NCBI RefSeq assembly: GCF_000011485.1
Contig: NC_005071.1
Coordinates: forward strand, 1,429,347-1,493,346
Reading direction: 5' to 3'
Source of the DNA: Prochlorococcus marinus str. MIT 9313
GTDB taxonomy: Bacteria > Cyanobacteriota > Cyanobacteriia > PCC-6307 > Cyanobiaceae
DNA length: 64,000 bases
Positions 55,291 through 64,000 of this stretch are shown here, one piece after another. The notes beneath the pieces were generated by a model. That model was not told the DNA's origin, did not search any database, and saw nothing but the letters and a program-made list of their open reading frames with translations. Each line of letters begins with the position of its first letter. Positions within the stretch are counted from its first letter, which is position 1. The translations under genes were made by a program, and so were the position numbers.

Positions 55291-56733
55291 GTGCCCCTGC
55301 ATTATGACCTTGCGCATCCCCCTTTTTGCAGCTTGACGATATCCACAGCGCTTCAAGAGGGATCACGCCGCCGGCTGATGATCTCCTATGGCCTTGGCGA
55401 TGCAGGCACCGGGCTGGCAGCAACTCTGCTCGGCTTCTACCTCTTCGTGTTTTTTACCGGGACCGCCGGGCTGCCTGCAATTGTTGCCGGCTCACTGCTG
55501 ATGGTGATCAAGCTCTGGGATGGGATCAATGACCCAATGATCGGCTGGCTGAGCGATCACACCCAAACTCGTTGGGGCCCAAGGATTCCCTGGATGCTTG
55601 GCGCAGCACTGCCCCTCGGCATCAGCCTGGCTGCCATGTGGTGGGTTCCTCCCGGAGACGTTGCCCAGAAAACGATGTATTACATCGTGATGGCGATTCT
55701 GCTGATGACCGCCTACACCAGCGTCAATCTGCCTTACTCCGCCCTCTCCACAGAGCTCACAGAAAACACATCTGTGCGCAACCGTCTCAACGCCGCCAGA
55801 TTCACCGGATCAATCATCGCTGGTGCAAGCGGCTTGATTGTGACGCCTTTACTGCTGGTCAACGGTGCCAACGGTTACTTGGCCATGGGCCGCATCACCG
55901 GCACAATCGCAGCTTTAGCCACCCTCGCCTGCTGCTGGGGGCTGGCCCCTTTCACAAAAACCGCTAGGCGCCCCAGTTGCCATCACGAGCCCCTACGTCG
56001 ACAGCTTGCGAGGATCATCAGCAACAGACGCTTCCTCAAAGTTCTGGGGCTTTACCTGTTGCTCTGGTGCGCTTTGCAGTTGATGCAGCCAGTTGCTCTG
56101 ATCTACCTCGTTCAGTTGATGCGCGTACCCGCAGAACTGGCCACCTGGATGTTGCTGCCCTTCCAGCTCTGCGCCCTGATCGGCCTTCAGGTCTGGAGCA
56201 TGTATGCCAATCGCCATGGGCGAATAAGGGCCCTGTGCTGGGGTGGGTGTCTATGGATCGCTGCTTGTGTTGTTTCGATGCTGCTCCCCCCCCTCTCCGC
56301 TGATGCATCCCTCGCCAACCTTTGGCCTACAGCCGGCACTGATGGTCTGAGATTGATGGCTTTGTTGGCCACCATTGGGACGGTGGGATTTGGAGCCGCA
56401 AATGCTTATCTGATCCCTTGGTGTCTGCTACCAGATGCAATTGATGCTGACCCTGACAAGCCAGCAGGCCTCTACACCGCCTGGATGGTGCTGGTTCAGA
56501 AAATCGGTATTGGTGTGAGCATCCAACTGCTCGGCATCCTGCTTTCACTGTCTGGCTATCGCTCAGTGGTAGAAGCAGGCGGAGCACTGAGCTACTCGGA
56601 TCAACCCGAATCCGCTCTGATCACCATTCGCATGTGCATGGGATTCATTCCCGCAGTACTTGTGGCGTTGGGTCTTGTGGTGATGCGAGGCTGGCCCGAA
56701 AGGAACTCTCACAACCAGGCAGCCATGTCATGA
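55291..56733 (+). CDS. melB: GPH-family sugar:cation symporter (MelB-like)
   Basis: A 480-residue, 12-helix transporter of the glycoside-pentoside-hexuronide family. MISYGLGDAGTGLAATLLGF, KLWDGINDPMIGWLSDHTQT (the conserved DxxxD sodium-site motif), and RWGPRIPWML are typical. MelB-type carriers move sugars; a related Prochlorococcus protein has been reported as a high-affinity glucose transporter. The start is uncertain: GTG 55291 or TTG 55333 (MTISTALQ), the latter giving a more usual N-terminus. It overlaps the permease gene by ATGA. Confidence 0.85.
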   Translation: MPLHYDLAHPPFCSLTISTALQEGSRRRLMISYGLGDAGTGLAATLLGFYLFVFFTGTAGLPAIVAGSLLMVIKLWDGINDPMIGWLSDHTQTRWGPRIPWMLGAALPLGISLAAMWWVPPGDVAQKTMYYIVMAILLMTAYTSVNLPYSALSTELTENTSVRNRLNAARFTGSIIAGASGLIVTPLLLVNGANGYLAMGRITGTIAALATLACCWGLAPFTKTARRPSCHHEPLRRQLARIISNRRFLKVLGLYLLLWCALQLMQPVALIYLVQLMRVPAELATWMLLPFQLCALIGLQVWSMYANRHGRIRALCWGGCLWIAACVVSMLLPPLSADASLANLWPTAGTDGLRLMALLATIGTVGFGAANAYLIPWCLLPDAIDADPDKPAGLYTAWMVLVQKIGIGVSIQLLGILLSLSGYRSVVEAGGALSYSDQPESALITIRMCMGFIPAVLVALGLVVMRGWPERNSHNQAAMS

Positions 56734-57476
56734 CGACTCCTCGCTGGCTGAAGCGACTGGGCAACAGCCTCATCATCGGAGGCCAGGCAGTGGCAGCCAC
56801 CGCCCGAGGTCGTATCAACAAGGTCGACCTGTTTGATCAGCTGATGGAGGCCGGTCCAGGCAGCTTCCTGATTGTGTTGATCACAGGCTTAGCCGCAGGA
56901 ACGGTCTTCAACATCCAGGTCGCCGCAGAACTGAGCCGACAAGGTGCTGGATCCACGGTAGGAGGGATTCTCGCCATTGGGATGGCAAGGGAAATCGCCC
57001 CTCTTCTCACCGCCACGCTGCTCACTGGCAAGGTAGCCACGGCCTATGCAGCTCAGCTAGGGACCATGAAGGTCACTGAACAGATCGATGCCATCACCAT
57101 GTTGCGAACCGAACCGGTTGAGTACTTGGTGGTTCCAAGAGTGATCGCCATGGTGGTCATGGCACCAGTGCAATGCATTCTGTTCTTCGGCATAGCCCTC
57201 TGGAGCGGCCAGGTCAGCAGCACCAATCTTTATCAAATTCCACCAGAGGTCTTCTGGAATTCCGTGCGCACTTGGCTGACTCCGGATGATTTGCCATTCA
57301 TGCTGATCAAATCATTGGTGTTCGGCCTTCAGATTGCTGTTCTGGCTTGCGGGTGGGGTCTCACAACGCGTGGTGGTCCAAAAGAAGTTGGCACCAGCAC
57401 CACTGGCGCCGTTGTGATGACTCTGGTCACAGTGTCTTTGATGGATGTCTTGCTCACCCAGATTCTTTTCAGCTGA
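56730..57476 (+). CDS. MlaE/Ycf63-type ABC lipid-transport permease
   Basis: A 248-residue membrane protein. LITGLAAGTVFNIQVAAEL, GILAIGMAREIAPLLTATLL (split), and GPKEVGTSTTGAVV are family landmarks of the MlaE/TGD1/Ycf63 permeases, which move lipids between membranes. It starts ATG 56730 through ATGA overlap with melB; the longer upstream frame is a shadow. No ATPase or MCE-protein genes are adjacent. Confidence 0.9.
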   Translation: MTTPRWLKRLGNSLIIGGQAVAATARGRINKVDLFDQLMEAGPGSFLIVLITGLAAGTVFNIQVAAELSRQGAGSTVGGILAIGMAREIAPLLTATLLTGKVATAYAAQLGTMKVTEQIDAITMLRTEPVEYLVVPRVIAMVVMAPVQCILFFGIALWSGQVSSTNLYQIPPEVFWNSVRTWLTPDDLPFMLIKSLVFGLQIAVLACGWGLTTRGGPKEVGTSTTGAVVMTLVTVSLMDVLLTQILFS

Positions 57477-57639
57477 TGTCATCAAGGCCCACAAACAAAC
57501 GCGCAGCTATTGACAAATCCTGCTTGCCCCCATATCGGTCCTAAATCAGTGATGGGTCCAGATCGGCCCTCTCTCATCAACTCCCCAAACAGACCCAACA
57601 TCTCTCCTGAGAGCAAGACCACCACTGCCTGCCTGGTTC

Positions 57640-58686
57640 ATGCCTGAAGCCGACCTCCCCCTCCGCAAACAGCCTCCCCGTGGGCAGACTTCTCCTGAAC
57701 AGCTATCTCCTGAACAGCTTGCGCCTGAACAACCTTCTCCTGAGCAGCTATCTCCTGAACAGCCCTCGAATAACTCAGCGAACTCTCAATCCGATCTCCT
57801 AGCGGCTCCTCAAGACAAACCAGATCTTGATCAACTCCTGCAAGTGGCCTTGACGGAGCTGCAGCAACGTCGCGATCATCTCGAAGCAGAAATCAAAGAC
57901 CTCTCCAACCGCAAATCCCAACTGGAAAAGGAGCTCAGCAGTTCCTTCGCTGGTCAGTCCGATGCTATTGCCAGGCGGGTCAAAGGCTTCCAGGACTACC
58001 TCACAGGCGCTCTGCAAGACCTGGCCCAATCAGTGGAGCAACTTGAACTGGTTGTGCAGCCTGTTGTGGTCCAACCTTCTCCCCTAGACCAACCCAATTC
58101 AACGCCCGAGGCCGCCGCTCAGGGCAACGCCCTAGCTGTTGCTGACACCTTTAAACCAGACGAAAGCCTGATCCGTGAATGTCTGGAGCAATTTCTAAGT
58201 CAGCCAGACTTCTACGCCGATCCTTGGAAACTGCGACGCAGCCTTGATCCCAGGGACAAAGAACTTCTAGAAGACTGGTTTTTCAATCAGGGTGGGCGAG
58301 GAGCACAGCCAAGCAGGAACAGCCGAACACGCAACATCCTTGTGGCTGCAGCCCTGATAGCCATCCTCGGTGAACTCTATGGCGACCGATTCCAAAGCCT
58401 GGTGCTTGCCGGTGAACCAGAGCGGCTTGGCGAATGGCGACGTGGCCTTCAAGATGCCCTAGGCCTCGCTCGAGAAGACTTCGGCCCCAGCAGCGGCATT
58501 GTTCTTTTTGAACGCGGCGAAGCTCTTGTAGAACGCGCCGACCGGCTTGAGGAACGAGGGGAAGTTCCCCTCATCCTGATTGACGCAGCCCAACGCAGCG
58601 TAGAGATCCCCGTGCTTCAATTCCCGCTCTGGCTAGCCTTTGCAGCTGGGCCGCAAGAACGGTTCGAAGACGAAGAACTGCTCTGA
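57640..58686 (+). CDS. DUF3086 protein with N-terminal SPEQL repeats
   Basis: A 348-residue cyanobacterial protein. Residues 18-42 hold five pentapeptides (SPEQL, SPEQL, APEQP, SPEQL, SPEQP) encoded by near-identical 15-bp units. Then comes a coiled coil (about 65-115) and a C-terminal domain (SRTRNILVAAALIAILGELY; IVLFERGEALVERADRLEE) that matches DUF3086. No known function. Its stop shares a base with the plsY start (TGATG). Confidence 0.78.
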   Translation: MPEADLPLRKQPPRGQTSPEQLSPEQLAPEQPSPEQLSPEQPSNNSANSQSDLLAAPQDKPDLDQLLQVALTELQQRRDHLEAEIKDLSNRKSQLEKELSSSFAGQSDAIARRVKGFQDYLTGALQDLAQSVEQLELVVQPVVVQPSPLDQPNSTPEAAAQGNALAVADTFKPDESLIRECLEQFLSQPDFYADPWKLRRSLDPRDKELLEDWFFNQGGRGAQPSRNSRTRNILVAAALIAILGELYGDRFQSLVLAGEPERLGEWRRGLQDALGLAREDFGPSSGIVLFERGEALVERADRLEERGEVPLILIDAAQRSVEIPVLQFPLWLAFAAGPQERFEDEELL

Positions 58687-59303
58687 TGATGTTCAATTCT
58701 CTATTTGGGAATCTTCTCTCCCTAGTCATGGGGTATCTACTGGGTTCACTGCCCAGCGGATATCTTGCAGCCCACTGGCTGGCAGGAATCGACCTGCGTG
58801 AGAAGGGTTCTGGATCAACCGGGGCCACCAATGTGCTGCGCCAGGTGGGTAAAGGTCCTGCCCTAGCCGTTTTCCTTATCGATGTTGGCAAGGGCACAAC
58901 CGCCGTACTGGTTGCTAGGGCACTTGAGCTGGATGATGGCTGGCAAGTTGCGGCAGGTCTAGCAGCCTTGGCAGGTCACATCTGGCCTGTTTGGCTGGGA
59001 TGGAAAGGTGGCAAAGCTGTCGCAACAGGTCTGGGGATGCTGCTAGGCATCTCCTGGCCTGTAGGACTGGCCTGTTTCGGCATCTTCCTCACTGTGCTGA
59101 GCTTCAGCAGGATCGTGTCTTTATCGAGCATTATCGCCGCCCTAAGCTTACCGTTGCTGATGATCTTGCGCTTTCAAGGCAACTCACCGCCGGCTTACCT
59201 GGCGGTGGCCTTTGCCGCCATGGCAATGGTGGTGTGGCGACACCGCTCCAATCTGCAACGCTTGCTGGCGGGCACCGAACCTCGCCTCGGTCAGTCCAGC
59301 TGA
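58686..59303 (+). CDS. plsY: Acyl-phosphate:glycerol-3-phosphate acyltransferase
   Basis: First acylation in membrane lipid synthesis. A 205-residue, five-to-six-helix protein with [28 protein letters not shown], and [21 protein letters not shown] (split), the three conserved loops. It starts ATG 58686, with ATG 58689 possible. Overlaps pyrF tail to tail by 13 bp. Confidence 0.95.
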
Positions 59304-60028
59304 CGCTGTTCAATCTCAAGGCAGCAGCGTGCAAACGCTTCTGCCGGATCAACAGCACGGGTAATCGGCCTGCCAATCACCAAACGTGAAGCTCCTGCAT
59401 TCAACGCCGCTGCAGGACTCATGACCCTGACCTGATCCGCCAATTCAGCCCCCGAGGGGCGAATACCAGGAGTCACCAACTCAAATGGCGAGGGATGAAG
59501 TCGGCGTAAGCCGCTGACCTCCCAGGGAGAACACACGCAGCCGCCCAACCCTGACTCCGCTGCCAACTCAGCCAACCACTCCACCCTGGCCTGAAGAGAC
59601 TGAGGAATGCACAGCTCATTCGCTAGACGCTTCTGATCCCAACTGGTGAGCACAGTAACGGCCAACAGCCGGGGTGCTGACAAGCCAACCTCCGCAGCCC
59701 CCTCGCAAGCAGCAGCCTGAGCTTCAGCAAGAGCAGCACGGCCAGCACAGGCATGCACCGTGATCAACTCAGCGCCAAAGCTCGCCGCTCGGCGACAAGC
59801 TCCTGCAATGGTGGCAGGGATATCGTGAAACTTTAGATCAAGAAAAATCTGCAACCCTTGCTCCCGTAGATCAGCCAAAACCTCTGGCCCCGCACTAACA
59901 AACAGTTCCAGTCCCACCTTGACCCAACTGACCTCTGGCAACTTTGAGATGAATGCAAGGGCCTCAGCCCGCTCCATGCCATCAAGAGCAATGATCAGTT
60001 GATCGGCAGGAGTCAATGGCGAGGTCAT
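59291..60028 (-). CDS. pyrF: Orotidine 5'-phosphate decarboxylase
   Basis: Last step of UMP synthesis. Motifs: [22 protein letters not shown], and the catalytic [14 protein letters not shown] 60028 ([10 protein letters not shown]) is preferred; TTG 60055 would overlap the tyrS stop (TTGA) and add nine codons. 245 residues. Confidence 0.95.
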
Positions 60029-60051
60029 CACAGCGGGTGTTGGTCCTTTAC

Positions 60052-61299
60052 TCAACGCGTCAAACGACGAAAGGTTTTCTTGCCCACTTGCAGCACCTTG
60101 CCCATCAGCAGGCTGGAGTCAGTGAATTCCAAATTGGGATCGGTAATTTTTTCGCCATCCAGGCGTACCGCACCACCCTTGATTTGACGCCGAGCCTCGC
60201 TACTGCTCGCACAAAGGCCAATCGCACTGAGCAGATAAAAGGCCTTGGCCGGAAAATTCACATCCGAAAGAAACGCTTCTGGCACAGATGCAGCGTCATC
60301 TTGAGAGCCGGAAACCAATCTAGCTGCATCATTCTGGGCGGCTTCAGCCGCCGCGATGCCATGACGGCTGGCCGTGACCGCAATGGCCATGGCCTTCTGC
60401 CGTTCACGCGGATTGACAGGTAAAGCTTCTGGGTCGAGATCGGTAAGCAAAACCACGTAACTGCTTACAAGGGCATCAGGAACCTTCTCCAACTTGGAAT
60501 ACATGGAAAGTGGGTCCTCATTCAGTCCCACAGTGTTAGAGAGGCTCTTGCTCATCTTCTGCACCCCATCCAGCCCAGCCAGAATTGGGAGTAGGAGCCC
60601 AAACTGGGGGCGCTGATCGAAATGACGCTGAAGATCCCGCCCCATGGCGACATTGAATTTCTGATCAGTCCCCCCAAGTTCAACATCTGCCTGCACCGCT
60701 ACCGAGTCGTAACCCTGCAAGAGGGGATAAAGAAACTCATGCAGAGCTATCGGAACACCTGAGCCATAACGATTGCCAAAGTCTTCTTTAGCCAGCATTT
60801 GCCCAACCGTGGCAGTGCCCAACAAACCAATCACCTCAGGCAAATCCAAGTCAGCCAACCACTCAGTGTTACGTCGCACTTCCAGGCGCCCAGGGGTTGT
60901 GAAATCGAGCAACGCTTTTTCCGCTGACTGCCCCTGACCCAGCTGTGCAAGATAGGTCGTTGCATTGGCCTCAATCTGCTCAGAGGTGAGTTGCACTCTG
61001 GTGCTGCTCTTGCCGGTTGGGTCACCGATTCGTGCAGTGAAATCGCCAATAATCAACACTGCTGTATGCCCCGCATCCTGAAAAGCTCTCAGTTTGCGAA
61101 ACAGGATGCTGTGTCCCAGATGGATATCACGACCAGTGGGATCAATACCAAGCTTGACCCTCAGGGGTCGGTTTTGTTCTCGAGCCTCATCAAGACGAGT
61201 CGCAAGTTGCTGATCAGCATCCCCCCATTGGCCTGAAGGGAACAAGTCAACCATGCCCCGCTGCAACCAGGCCGGCATGGTGATCGGCGTCTCCGGCAT
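60052..61299 (-). CDS. tyrS: Tyrosyl-tRNA synthetase
   Basis: Class I synthetase of the TyrRS-beta (TyrZ) type. HLGHS is the HIGH motif ([20 protein letters not shown]), KMSKS is in [15 protein letters not shown], and [19 protein letters not shown] holds tyrosine-binding residues. A C-terminal S4 domain ([19 protein letters not shown]) binds tRNA. 415 residues. Just upstream of pyrF on the same strand. Confidence 0.97.
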
Positions 61300-61358
61300 C
61301 GTTAGAGGATCTCTAGCTGAGCGGATCGTACGGGTAGCGAGTCAGCCAGTCATCACTT

Positions 61359-61685
61359 TCATCGAGAGTCCTGCTCAAGCTCTGTCTTCATCCGGGTCAA
61401 AGTTTGATTCATCTGCTCAAACATCTGTTCAGGCGTAATCCCGAACTGGCCCAACTGAGTGCGCAGCTGTTCAACAGTCATCTTTGCTTGAAAGTCCTCG
61501 GAGAGCTCAAAACGCTTCATAAACACGCGATAGCGCTGCATCAACTCCTCCATGGTGTCGATGAACTTTTTTTTACCCTCCCGATCAAACTTTCCATATT
61601 CAGAACCGAGTTGCATCAGCTGTTGATAGTCGGTGAACAGCCGCTTGGCCTCCTCCTGAACAATCTCCGATTCAAAGAAGGCCAT
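61359..61685 (-). CDS. DUF1825 family protein
   Basis: A 108-residue helical protein: MAFFESEIVQEEAKRLFTDY, KKKFIDTMEELMQRYRVFMK, then MFEQMNQTLTRMKTELE. This is the conserved cyanobacterial DUF1825 family with no known function. It lies 59 bp upstream of tyrS on the same strand. Confidence 0.85.
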   Translation of the reverse strand: MAFFESEIVQEEAKRLFTDYQQLMQLGSEYGKFDREGKKKFIDTMEELMQRYRVFMKRFELSEDFQAKMTVEQLRTQLGQFGITPEQMFEQMNQTLTRMKTELEQDSR

Positions 61686-61801
61686 GAACGCCCTGGGCTT
61701 GTTGGTTGGAATTGTGCAAAATTCTCGACGTCAGAAACAGTGCGGATCAACGTAATCTCCATGATGAGGCTCTAACCGCTCCTGTTACCTGGTTGCAACC
61801 A

Positions 61802-62527
61802 GTGGACATCACTCCCCGGATCTCTTCTCTGCAGAAAACAAGTCAACAAATCCATCCCCTGCTCCGTCGCAGTCGCACTGTTGTCGCCACAGCCGATCGC
61901 GTCTTAATCACAAGTTGGGTGGGCTGGTTTGATTGTCTGGGTCCCCTAGTGGGCGCTGCAACCGGTGAGGACGAGACCCTCAGTTGCCTGAAAAGCTCGA
62001 ATGCAGATCTCCTGATCTGCACCGATCTACTGGAGAGCGGGAATGGCCCAAGCCTGGTCCGTAAAGCAAAACAGCTCAAGCCTGATCTCAAGGCCCTGAT
62101 GCTGATTCAACGACCTTTATTACGCACCCTGCTGGATGCAATAGAAGCCCATTGCGATGGCCTCTGCGCCCATGAGCTCGTCGGCAGTGGCACCCTGCTG
62201 GCAGCTCTAAGCGCAATCGAAAGCGATGGAACCTACTTAGACAGTGTGGTTGCAGGAGTTTTACGTCACGGTCGTCTCGGAAATGGCAAGAGCAGCCGCC
62301 AAATCGACAACCTCAGCTTGCGCGAGGGAGATGTACTTCGAGGAATCTGTAAAGGGATGAGCAATCAGAACATTGCCGATGAGCTCTATCTCTCGATCGA
62401 TACGGTCAAGAGCCATGTGCACAACCTGCTGCAAAAATTGCCAGCACGAGATCGCACCCATGCCGTAGTGGTGGCTTTTCGTGATGGGCTGGTGGAGTTA
62501 CCTCAAAGACTGCCACGTTGGCAATAA
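61802..62527 (+). CDS. LuxR/NarL-type response regulator-like protein
   Basis: A 241-residue protein (from GTG 61802; the frame extends to 61706). A degenerate receiver occupies about residues 30-140: LLICTDLLES fills the phospho-acceptor region, but the acidic pocket is not obvious. The C-terminal LuxR helix-turn-helix is clear: LSLREGDVLRGICKGMSNQN, then IADELYLSIDTVKSHVHNLL. Divergent from DUF1825. Probably a phosphorylation-independent regulator. Confidence 0.8.
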   Translation: MDITPRISSLQKTSQQIHPLLRRSRTVVATADRVLITSWVGWFDCLGPLVGAATGEDETLSCLKSSNADLLICTDLLESGNGPSLVRKAKQLKPDLKALMLIQRPLLRTLLDAIEAHCDGLCAHELVGSGTLLAALSAIESDGTYLDSVVAGVLRHGRLGNGKSSRQIDNLSLREGDVLRGICKGMSNQNIADELYLSIDTVKSHVHNLLQKLPARDRTHAVVVAFRDGLVELPQRLPRWQ

Positions 62528-62583
62528 CGCTGCCTTAACTGACTCGGTAACGTCCGCCTCAATGAGCGATCCCCAAAGGGTGA

Positions 62584-63243
62584 TTGGCATCTTTCACTTT
62601 GAGCCAACAAGCGCAGCTCCAAAGCTTCCGCAAAGGTGATCAATCGATGGAAACCGCGCCTGGTCAGGGCCACCTATTCCCAAACCAAGTTCTATCCGCA
62701 GAGGTCGCCCCCCGCCAGGAGCTCATTCTTAGCCGCGACCTTTTACAAAGCTGGCAGAGGCGCATTCAAGGCCATCAAGCCGATCTCTTCCAAGGAGAGC
62801 CAGACATCGCTCGGCAGAGCTCGCTTTTTGGTAGCGATCACGAAACAGTCATCGACCAATTAAAGCCCCTGCAGCTCACACCTCTCCCCCTGAGCTTCTG
62901 GCGCTGGCCTAACAGCCCTCACCATGGCCCAGCCGTTTATCTGGTGATGGACTGCCCAGCAGACCTCAACACTCCTTTATTGCTTTATGTGGGCGAAACG
63001 ATTGCTGCAGATCGCCGATGGAAGGGTGAGCATGATTGCAAGGCCTACCTGGCGGCCTATGCCGAAGCCCTTGCCAAGGCAGGACTAACAAACCAGCTCA
63101 GCATCCGTTTTTGGAGCGATGTTCCCGAGAGCACCAAAGCCCGTCGACAGCTCGAGCAACAACTGATCCAGCGTTGGCTGCCACCGTTCAACAAAGAAAC
63201 AAGAGCTCGCTGGAGCACCCCGTTCACAGCTGAATGCAGCTAA
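62584..63243 (+). CDS. GIY-YIG-type nuclease domain protein
   Basis: A 219-residue protein. The C-terminal half fits the GIY-YIG fold: AVYLVMD then LLYVGETIAADRRWKGEHDC, with the catalytic Tyr, Arg and a possible Glu in LEQQLIQRWLPPFNKE. The N-terminal half (Gln-rich, residues 1-100) has no recognised domain. The start is TTG 62584 (alternative TTG 62599). Between the LuxR-type regulator and pepA. Confidence 0.72.
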   Translation: MASFTLSQQAQLQSFRKGDQSMETAPGQGHLFPNQVLSAEVAPRQELILSRDLLQSWQRRIQGHQADLFQGEPDIARQSSLFGSDHETVIDQLKPLQLTPLPLSFWRWPNSPHHGPAVYLVMDCPADLNTPLLLYVGETIAADRRWKGEHDCKAYLAAYAEALAKAGLTNQLSIRFWSDVPESTKARRQLEQQLIQRWLPPFNKETRARWSTPFTAECS

Positions 63244-63281
63244 ACGGCACGGCTAACATCGCTCCACCTCATCAACATCCC

Positions 63282-64000
63282 ATGGAGATTTGCCTTTTTC
63301 CAGCAACCTTGCAGAGCTGGACTGGCGATGTGCTCATGGTGGGCATGTTTGAGGGAAAGATGGAGGAACGTTTAAACGAGCTGGAAACACTCTGCAAAGG
63401 CTCTCTGATGCAGAGCCTTGAGAAGCAGATGTTCAAAGGCAAATCCGGAGAAATCGCCACCGTTCAACTGCTCCAAAACAAGCCAAACCTGCTGGTGCTC
63501 GTAGGGCTCGGAGAACCCCAGGAGATGAGGCTTGACGACCTTCGCAAGGCGGCTGCCCTAGGAGCGAAAGCAAGCCTCGGATGTAGTGGAACCCTGGGGA
63601 TGATGCTCCCCTGGGAGCCCTTAGATGCGGCATCTGCAGCAAGGGCCGTCGCAGAAGCCGTTCGCCTTTCCCTATATAAAGACCTCCGCTTTCGCAGTGC
63701 TCCTGAGCCCCGCTCTACGCCAACAAAACTGGAGCTCATTGGTCTGCCCGACTCAGCCGGCAAAGATCTTCAAGCCGTTCACCCCACCTGTGCCGGAGTG
63801 GAGCTAGCAAGGCAGCTGGTTGCGGCTCCTGCCAACAGTCTTACCCCTGCGGCCCTCGCCCAAACAGCGATTCAACTTGCCCACGAACACGGCCTCGAGT
63901 GCAGTGTGCTGGAGCGGTCTGACTGCGCCGAACGGGAAATGGGTGCCTACCTAGCAGTCTCTCAAGGTTCTGATCTGGAGCCAAAATTCATTCACCTCAC
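63282..64000 (+). CDS. pepA: Leucyl aminopeptidase PepA, N-terminal part (3' end outside window)
   Basis: The frame starts ATG 63282 (MEICLFPATLQSWTGDVLMV) and stays open to the right edge. The N-terminal regulatory domain of M17 peptidases is recognised by LLVLVGLGEP and the AGVELARQLVAAPANSLTPA segment; the catalytic C-terminal domain lies beyond the window. It is probably a cytosolic aminopeptidase. Confidence 0.92.
   Translation, partial: MEICLFPATLQSWTGDVLMVGMFEGKMEERLNELETLCKGSLMQSLEKQMFKGKSGEIATVQLLQNKPNLLVLVGLGEPQEMRLDDLRKAAALGAKASLGCSGTLGMMLPWEPLDAASAARAVAEAVRLSLYKDLRFRSAPEPRSTPTKLELIGLPDSAGKDLQAVHPTCAGVELARQLVAAPANSLTPAALAQTAIQLAHEHGLECSVLERSDCAEREMGAYLAVSQGSDLEPKFIHL

Noticed and set aside
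1-64000. Lanthipeptide (prochlorosin) precursors, CRISPR arrays, insertion sequences and phage genes
   Set aside because: Looked for because of the likely host; no leader with a double-Gly end like ELEGVAGG, no regular repeats, no transposase or integrase were seen.

Overview
The window is a chromosomal segment of a marine picocyanobacterium, most likely a higher-GC, low-light (MIT9313/MIT9303-like) Prochlorococcus or a close marine Synechococcus. The evidence is the gene set: cyAbrB, ndhB, Vipp1/PspA, Ycf46, Ycf63-type MlaE permease, DUF1825, DUF2232, DUF2808, DUF3086, DciA-like DUF721 protein, cytochrome oxidase subunit III, plus tightly packed operons with ATGA overlaps and frequent GTG/TTG starts. 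The exact strain cannot be fixed from the sequence alone.

Layout. 1-13.9 kb: end of cytochrome c oxidase, cyAbrB regulator, riboflavin synthase, bifunctional-nuclease-family protein, ferredoxin-domain aldo/keto reductase, a lipoprotein binding protein, then a leftward cluster topA > lipoprotein > DUF2232 membrane protein > CobT-like protein, and a rightward ndhB > ABC ATPase > receiver protein > OmpR-type regulator cluster. 13.9-15 kb: a decayed outer-membrane beta-barrel gene ending in a clear terminator. 15-37 kb: dense housekeeping DNA: M23 peptidase, birA, an aminotransferase, Vipp1/PspA, GT39, DMT transporter, sppA-aroH, rpmH-rnpA-PH-yidC-DUF177-ycf46, serS, rseP, rpsN, pnp, cysQ, rsmI and a DNA-binding protein.

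At 37.0 kb a tRNA-Arg(TCU) marks the entry to an accessory region of about 13.5 kb (37.1-50.6 kb). It is visibly more AT-rich and gene-poor. It holds a PhyH-type dioxygenase, several short membrane or secreted proteins (three or more shorter than 60 codons), a degenerate metallo-beta-lactamase-fold protein, a beta-barrel gene broken by one in-frame stop codon, two convincing terminators, an exact copy of the Yfr1 core motif in a structured context, and a SelO pseudokinase gene that looks foreign.

From 50.6 kb ordinary genes return: gluQ, hupB, a degenerate MBL-fold protein, glgX, tRNA-Gly(UCC), a GPH sugar transporter, the MlaE-type permease, DUF3086, plsY, pyrF, tyrS, DUF1825, a LuxR-type regulator, a GIY-YIG protein and the start of pepA. 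Glycogen debranching beside a MelB-like sugar carrier suggests a sugar-handling neighbourhood. No CRISPR array, insertion sequence, phage gene, lanthipeptide precursor or restriction system was recognised. The most unusual items are the Ig-like (Big2) insertion inside YidC, the Yfr1-like element, the decaying barrel family and the small-protein island.
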